The notes below the pieces were generated by a model. It was given only the letters and a program-made list of their open reading frames with translations. It was not told the origin of the DNA and made no database searches. Source: Caldicellulosiruptoraceae bacterium PP1 (lineage in GTDB: Bacteria > Bacillota > Thermoanaerobacteria > Caldicellulosiruptorales > Caldicellulosiruptoraceae). Taken from it: a DNA stretch of 64,000 nucleotides. Positions 57,001 to 61,100 of the stretch are shown here, one piece after another. Each line of letters starts with the position of its first letter. Positions within the stretch are counted from its first letter, which is position 1. The stretch is from contig JBGGOQ010000006.1 in the NCBI GenBank assembly GCA_041320695.1, positions 1-64,000 on the forward strand, in the 5' to 3' direction. A program made the translations under genes and the position numbers.

Positions 57001-57178
57001 AGCTCCATTTAATGATATAACCAATTTATCTTCTGATGAAGCAAATTATATTACTAAGGCATATGGTCTTGGAATTGTTAAGGGTTATACAGATAATACG
57101 TTTAGACCAGAAAAAGTTGTTACACGAGCAGAACTTATTGCATTATTTATGAGGGCAATTGAAACATTGCAAAAATAA
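51068..57178 (+). CDS. SLH-anchored multidomain GH43 galactanase-like surface protein
   Basis: 2036 residues from ATG 51068 (AAAGGGG upstream; the frame is open to 50996). Order: signal peptide; malectin/galactose-binding-like domain (~78-232, FYYVDCGDQ); helical FIVAR-like segment (~245-318); GH43 module 1 (~325-705); Ig-like domain (~713-793); a second galactose-binding-like domain (~794-960, IYFINCGG); two FN3 domains (~970-1145); GH43 module 2 (~1150-1450); CBM32/F5-8C domain (~1452-1596); Ig-like and low-complexity Asn/Gln linker (~1700-1740); pre-SLH domain; three SLH repeats (~1863-2036). Module 1 has DAHGG (345-349), Asp511, Glu585 and Gln647, the set seen in exo-beta-1,3-galactanases (GH43_24). 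Module 2 keeps Asp1285, Glu1334 and Gln1387 but lacks the HGG loop. It is a cell-surface enzyme for galactan. Confidence 0.88.
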   Translation: MKKMKKFLSWLLLLTCLISFNFTSVISVSANTTFSNSTDEAVKNTNDTLSVYNSIYSDVYNNVYNLQDIDEQLASHDYVFYYVDCGDQTPSTPDPGDKMGLYQSVTDKAYGIDTTGYSWGYGPDTEADGSTTDKYSSVRFYWGSNHDANTSVSYRFQLPIAGYYFVTVATKNPWGTRDTNIYLEGDNMSGDYSIPQNTKVEVTYRVYVDDGELNVDIKGPSTGPWHQWNDPMVGFILIEGVIPMSYLQSQISALSTEINRKKEDGSNYYTVLSINKANEAISEAQEFVNSFNPQIDNIASENIQLGIREKLNKLKAATANLVPDILNTVFRPGQIMRDTNGAVIDAHGGYIMYDKITNKYYWYGEYHVGKWPSSGVRCYSSTDLLNWKDEGMALTMIESMDQFENDPLISELYKGRTDKDNIFDDIRVGRIIERPRVIYNDTTKKYVMWMHVEGSTNPDGTLNQSYAKAEAGCAVSDSPIGPFEYLHSFRMDQCPPDQTDYHPESKGYARDLTLFKDDDGSAYLIYSSEENYTLYISKLTPDYTDITGWHKDGRVDENGKPIRDSSYKAVYGVDYVRIFPGEHREAPAMFKYDGKYYLLTSGATGWAPNENKYSVADNIFGPWSTMVNPFVKTRDTDPDPMKSFNTQTTCVIPVDPAKGKFIYVGDMWNGGDFSNDGAKYVFLPIEFGQGSDMIIRWYDSWEPSILDSMAKVNIVTKFPEAVALGTLPNLPETIKVLDKEGNIKSTSAIWTINSHAPSVDDFSIPGQVTLELKLPEYNNKVVYIKMYVIPDKTIYFINCGGYVTSDYNLLTSYMQNTLINKGVADQAYNPEDQSPWGYIQDIALPAGSESGDIWTTVRYLNAGNVSNSPKGTDLSYQFTLENGSYDVYIGFNDPWTNLSRKANLFINEELKGPITFTPRNVQVCKGVTITNNTLNITVRNTAAQDPLISWIMIVDNNLVPSSESKMGLTGSSPSPTMVNLSWYKILGATGYTLYRSDTENGMYEPIYSGNAGIFTDTNLQPNRTYYYKVSYTSDAGVESLLSAAISVTTKSDVPTSLMAYPVKTAQENEVTCAIIKWDPIVGASQYILYRSTSSDGTYSEIYRGYAINYMDTGLRPGVTYYYKVKAVTSAGESGYSTAVSVKIPVIGNDAVIVINGEAGANDVTKLKLTTIKVGDKYYRYDYNSVDGKFVSLICSSSTDLINWTKEKDVLTASSHNDLQSCKLESINILYNEKTKRYVMWAHYENAEDYSLGRVLVAVSQSDSPSSEFTVVGQGSFRPLENDSRDISIFKDDDGSAYLISATNTNADLAIYKLTDDYLGIEKLVSKPYKGLYREAPGMVKKDGVYYLFTSAAAGWYPSQAMYSTATSLEGPWSEPKPIGNSSTFSGQSNAIIKFTGTEATSYFAVIYRWLRGDSLWLPVIFDGTNAYYDYCDSFLLDENTGQSVPITNGVLLSEGKPARASKSAAGYGPEKANDGDYLTAWQSERNYDWPQWWEVDLGAVYDLTNVQISWWILKGSEGYYKYTIQTKKDVNDTYTTVLDRTYNQFYGFTCDNINCQARYVRINLIDAVIQNNPNNNWYTPQLMEVKIFGYPIETENVTAKDVADKITAISAPAKGSLRLTLPTVPEGFSIAIKSSDNPTVIGTDGVINPPSTDTIVHLILEVTRISDGSKATTANIAVLVPGKTTGTTYTGGSGSSSTPITNNNENKNENRDDKKQQQETQQTQQPKSEQKGFVTAEINPYTKNTIEVDKNIKIEVPVGSIQGFAPQLNVEKVEKFDQDVGVGTLVTQPIKVSVSKGSIVGNVQLNVKVEPQTIKEGQIAISFIYDQQRGKWLPVATKQGTDNVVITINKVGSVVIVAANLEDVFKDVKKENWSYDTFKKALSNGLVTGYEDMTLRPDKKVSLAEAAVIAQRAFEITSKQQRTLTNVPNWANEAIKALLDNNVIEKIDNVNAPLTRLEACEMIIKLLEQKGINIESTKAPFNDITNLSSDEANYITKAYGLGIVKGYTDNTFRPEKVVTRAELIALFMRAIETLQK

Positions 57179-57265
57179 AACTGAATAAGCCAAAAAACTC
57201 TGTTACATTTGACTTAGGCTCTATAATAAAAATTGGCGTAGTCAGAGAGGGCCTGAAAATATTAA

Positions 57266-57351
57266 GAGCACTTATTCTGAATACCTGCAATAATATAAAC
57301 TGTTTAACACATAAGAAAACAAAAGAAAGGTGGCATCCAGAATAAGTGCTC
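57266..57351. repeat. Palindromic repeat, copy 1 (MITE-like)
   Basis: Perfect 14-bp terminal inverted repeats GAGCACTTATTCTG (57266-57279) and CAGAATAAGTGCTC (57338-57351) enclose 58 bp. It shares its termini and some interior sequence with the element at 57745-57820. Confidence 0.75.
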
Positions 57352-57486
57352 AATTTTAAACTTTTTGAAATAGTATTGATATTTGGATTTGATGAAGTTC
57401 TGCATTAAATACTTTGATTAAATGGAAAATAGAAAGTTATTAATAACTAATAAAAATTATATAGAGATTTTGTATGATTTGTAATA

Positions 57487-57535
57487 TTGACACAAAACTT
57501 TATGAGCAGTATATTAAAATTGAAATGGGTTGCAA
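57487..57535 (+). promoter_or_regulatory. Second copy of the LacI-type promoter and operator
   Basis: TTGACA at 57487-57492, a 17-bp spacer and TATATT at 57510-57515, then TTGAAATGGGTTGCAA at 57520-57535. The operator and the preceding AAAA are identical to the copy before the lacI gene, with the same spacing from the -10 box. It could drive the second giant gene through a long leader or be left over from a duplicated lacI gene. Confidence 0.7.
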
Positions 57536-57570
57536 TAATAAATTTTATTATAAATCTTATAAAATCAGCA

Positions 57571-57612
57571 AAAAAGATGTAACAATTTATGAAATGTTAT
57601 TTAAACGTTGAG
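57571..57612 (+). pseudogene. Possible remnant of a duplicated lacI start
   Basis: Shortly after the promoter copy, one frame reads K-K-D-V-T-I-Y-E-M and ends at TGA after a few more codons. This resembles the LacI opening K-R-V-T-I-Y-D-I encoded at 39804. No further helix-turn-helix sequence follows. With the upstream identity this suggests a decayed second lacI gene, but the match is short. Confidence 0.4.
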
Positions 57613-57744
57613 AAAAATTCATGGCTAAATTTAACAGAGAAAAATAGATAAATAGGATGGTGAATTAAATTGTGAAGTAAAATATAAATTTATCATTTGA
57701 CAAAAATTGAAGCAAATAAAGGGCAGGAATTACCAATAAAAAAA

Positions 57745-57820
57745 GCACTTATTCTGAGTGCATTATATTATAATATTAAATCCTAAGATCGTAAAAAGTG
57801 ATAGCATTCAGAACAAGTGC
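57745..57820. repeat. Palindromic repeat, copy 2 (MITE-like)
   Basis: Terminal arms GCACTTATTCTGAGTGC (57745-57761) and GCATTCAGAACAAGTGC (57804-57820) match at 15 of 17 positions and enclose 42 bp. The outer 13 bases, GCACTTATTCTGA, equal those of copy 1. Confidence 0.7.
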
Positions 57821-57975
57821 AGAATAGAAAAATAAATTAATAAAAGGACAATAAATGTTTATTATCCATAAAAATTACCCCACTTTATCTTATTATAAAA
57901 AAGTAGTTTTGTCAAATTCCAATAGTCTTCTTATAGGCAGCAAAATGTTGTTACAAAGCTTTGGTTAAAGGTGTT

Positions 57976-58013
57976 AAATTAAAGGTTTTAACAATGATTA
58001 ACCTTTAATTTTA
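57976..58013 (+). terminator. Strong hairpin in the spacer, terminator-like
   Basis: Perfect 12-bp stem AAATTAAAGGTT / AACCTTTAATTT with a 12-nt loop and a short T-rich tail. It could end a transcript from the 57487 promoter or act as an attenuator before the second giant gene. The stem is AT-rich, so termination strength is uncertain. Confidence 0.5.
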
Positions 58014-58044
58014 ACGTATTTAAAAAATATTAAAGAGAAAGGGG

Positions 58045-58152
58045 ATGATGTGAAAATGAAAGTAATGACATAGGTAAAAAAGTGAAGAGCAGTTTGGATG
58101 TACAGTATTTTAGGATAATTTTGCTCAATTCTAATGTAAGAAATAACTACTT
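58045..58152 (+). promoter_or_regulatory. Conserved leader element with five-codon mini-ORF
   Basis: This element closely resembles 50731-50840, with no large insertions between them. It contains ATG 58056 reading M-K-V-M-T then stop, preceded by GAAAGGGGATGATG, a plausible ribosome site. The giant gene's GTG follows 21 bases after the element. A leader peptide, an RNA structure or plain duplication are all possible. Confidence 0.55.
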
Positions 58153-58172
58153 TAAAAGAGAGGGGATTTGTA

Positions 58173-61100
58173 GTGTATAAGAAAAGATTTTTATCGTTTT
58201 TGACCTTGGTGATATTTTTTATATCTCAAATAGCTCCAATATTTGGCGAAAGGATAATAGTTCAAGCAGGAGCAACATCCATTCCAAACAGCAATCTTTT
58301 GATGAAGTACGATTTCAATGAAACCAGTGGACAAATTGCACGTGACTCTTCTGGTCATGGTTTTGACGGCATTCTTAACTCGGGTGCAACTTGGAGTGTG
58401 GGTAAAAATTTTGGTGGAGTTGCACTAAATGGAACAAGCAGCTATATCACAATTCCAAATGGTGTTTTAAAAGATGTGCATGACATTACCATCTCTTTAA
58501 ATGTCAAAATAATTCCCGGGCATTATTGGTTAATTACACTGGGGAAGAATACAAGCAATCTTGTTGGAATTGAATCACAAAGTAGCGGATTAAATGCAAT
58601 GTATATATATAATGGGACTCAATATAAAATTCCTGTCACTGCAGATTTGAGCCAGTGGACAAATTTAACATGGGTGGTATCCACAACTACAAGGACGGCA
58701 AATATATATGTAAATGGTGTACTGAAAGGTACCCTAACTATAACCGGCGATATCAGTGCATTATATGATTCCGCAATGACATATGGTGGGTATATAGGCA
58801 GATCCTATTGGAGTGATCCATATGTAAACGGCACAATTGATGATGTCAGAATTTATAACTGTGCACTTACTGATGAGCAAATACAAGCAATTGCGAACAT
58901 GACTACTACAGGTGGAGTAATAGACGTTAATATAAACACAGGCATTGGAACTGCTCCTATAATGCCTAAGTATGTGTATGTGCCCTGCTCAGATGGCAGC
59001 ACTCAGGAACTTGGAGTTACATGGGAACCAATTGATCCGTCAAAATATAACCAAGCTGGAACATTTGAGGTAAATGGAACAACAACCTATGGTAATTTGC
59101 CTGCAAAAGCATATGTTAAGGTATTGCCCCAAATATTGAATGTTGTTTCAAAAACAGAAAATTCAATTACATTGCAATGGGACCAACAGCAAGATGCAGT
59201 TGAATACCACGTATATCGTTCAGCTACATTGGGAAGAGATTATACTTTAGTTTACAGTGGTCCTGATACAACATTTACTGATACCGGATTGCAGACTTAT
59301 ACTACCTACTATTACTACATGAACTATACAACCAATGAAGGGATTTCTCCTGATTATCCCAATCTTGCAGTGAAAACCAAAGGCCCCATAGTTGGACCAC
59401 CGGCCAAGATATATCAACAAAAAAATTTGTTCGATGGTGGTAATATTAAGCTTACTTGGGATATGGTGCAATATGCAGACAGTTATAAGATTTATCGAGC
59501 AAACAGTGAAGATGGAGAATATAAATTGATAGGCACAACTACCGAAACTTCCTATACAGACAGTAAAATAAGTCAGGGATCAACTTATTATTATAAAATA
59601 TCCTGTGTAAATGATGAAGGTGAAGGGCCTCTGTCATCAGCGTTCAGGGCCGATACGCCAACCGCATTATTGAAATATGATTTCAATGAAACTGATGGGA
59701 ACATTGTGTATGATTCATCAGGCCATGGCTTTGATGGCATCCAAAATGGTGGTGGACGTTGGACAGAGGGTAAAAACTTTGGCGGAATGGATCTTGGAGC
59801 TACAGGCTATATAACAATTCCCAATGGTGTTTTAAAAGATGTGCACAATATTACAATCTCATTTAATGTTAATATAACTGATAATTCAGACCATGCTTGG
59901 TTAATTGGACTTGGCTCCGGAACCGGTAGTTTTGTTGGTGTTGAGGCAAATACTGGTTCACTTGGTGCTATGTATAGTTACGGTGGAACCGACTACAGAG
60001 TGTGGACTAGTGCTCTGCCGGAAGGCAAATGGACGAATATAACATTTGTAGTATCTACAACTGAAGGCTGGGCAAAGCTTTATGTAGACGGTGCCTTAGT
60101 AGGTACCAATAATAGTATAAAAGGTGATATCAGTAAATTTTACAATCCTTCAAACACATTTGGCGGGTATATAGGACTATCCTTCTGGAGCGGCGACCCA
60201 TATGTAAACGGCTTAATTGATGATGTAAAAGTTTATGATTGGGCACTTGCTGATAATGAAGTCAGTGCAATTATAAATCCAACTGTTACAGTTGGAGTAA
60301 CAGACGTTATTGTAAAAACACCTCCTGGAGTTGCTCCAGTGATGCCTAAGTATGTATATGTCCCATGTTCAGACGGCAGCACACAAGCACTTGAAGTTAC
60401 CTGGGATCAAATCGAACCTTCAAAATACAGCCAGACTGGGTTATTTGATGTAAATGGAACAACCACCTATGGCAACCTGCCGGCGAAAGCACACGTTTAT
60501 GTATTGCCATTGCCAACATTGAAGCTTGTTTCCAAGACTGAGAATTCTATTACTTTGCAGTGGGATGCACAACCGGGTGCTTCCGAATATCATGTGTATC
60601 GCTCGACTACATCAGACAAAGGTTATTCGGAGGTTTACAGTGGTAGTGGTACAAGCTTTACTGATAGCGGATTGCAGACATATAAGACTTATTATTACTA
60701 TTTGAACTATACAACCACTGATGGAATTTCTCCTAATTCTCCAGAGCTTTTAGTTAAAACTGCTGTTAATAAAGTTGGACCACCTACAAATATTGCTCAA
60801 AGCAAATATCTACAACCATATTGCGTAGAGCTTACGTGGGATATGGTGCAATATGCTGACAGTTACAATATTTATCGTGCTGATAGTGAAAATGGAGAGT
60901 ATAAATTGATAGCAAACACAACATCAGCCTTATATAAAGATAAAAGCGTAAATCAAGGCTCAACATACTATTATAAAATATCCTGTGTTAATGATGCGGG
61001 CGAAGGTCCTCTGTCGTCAGCACTAATAGCACAAACATCAGTCGATAATGTACCACCTACAGTGCTTTCGGCTACCTATGTTACAGATTCGTCAGTATCA

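Larger units (their letters stand above)
57179..58172. other. Gene-poor 1-kb spacer with promoter copy, palindromic repeats, hairpin and leader
   Basis: No intact gene is seen. The spacer holds, in order, a palindromic repeat (57266-57351), a second copy of the lacI promoter/operator (57487-57535), a likely lacI start remnant, a second palindromic repeat (57745-57820), a strong hairpin (57976-58011) and the leader of the second giant gene (58045-58152). These are listed separately. Confidence 0.7.
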
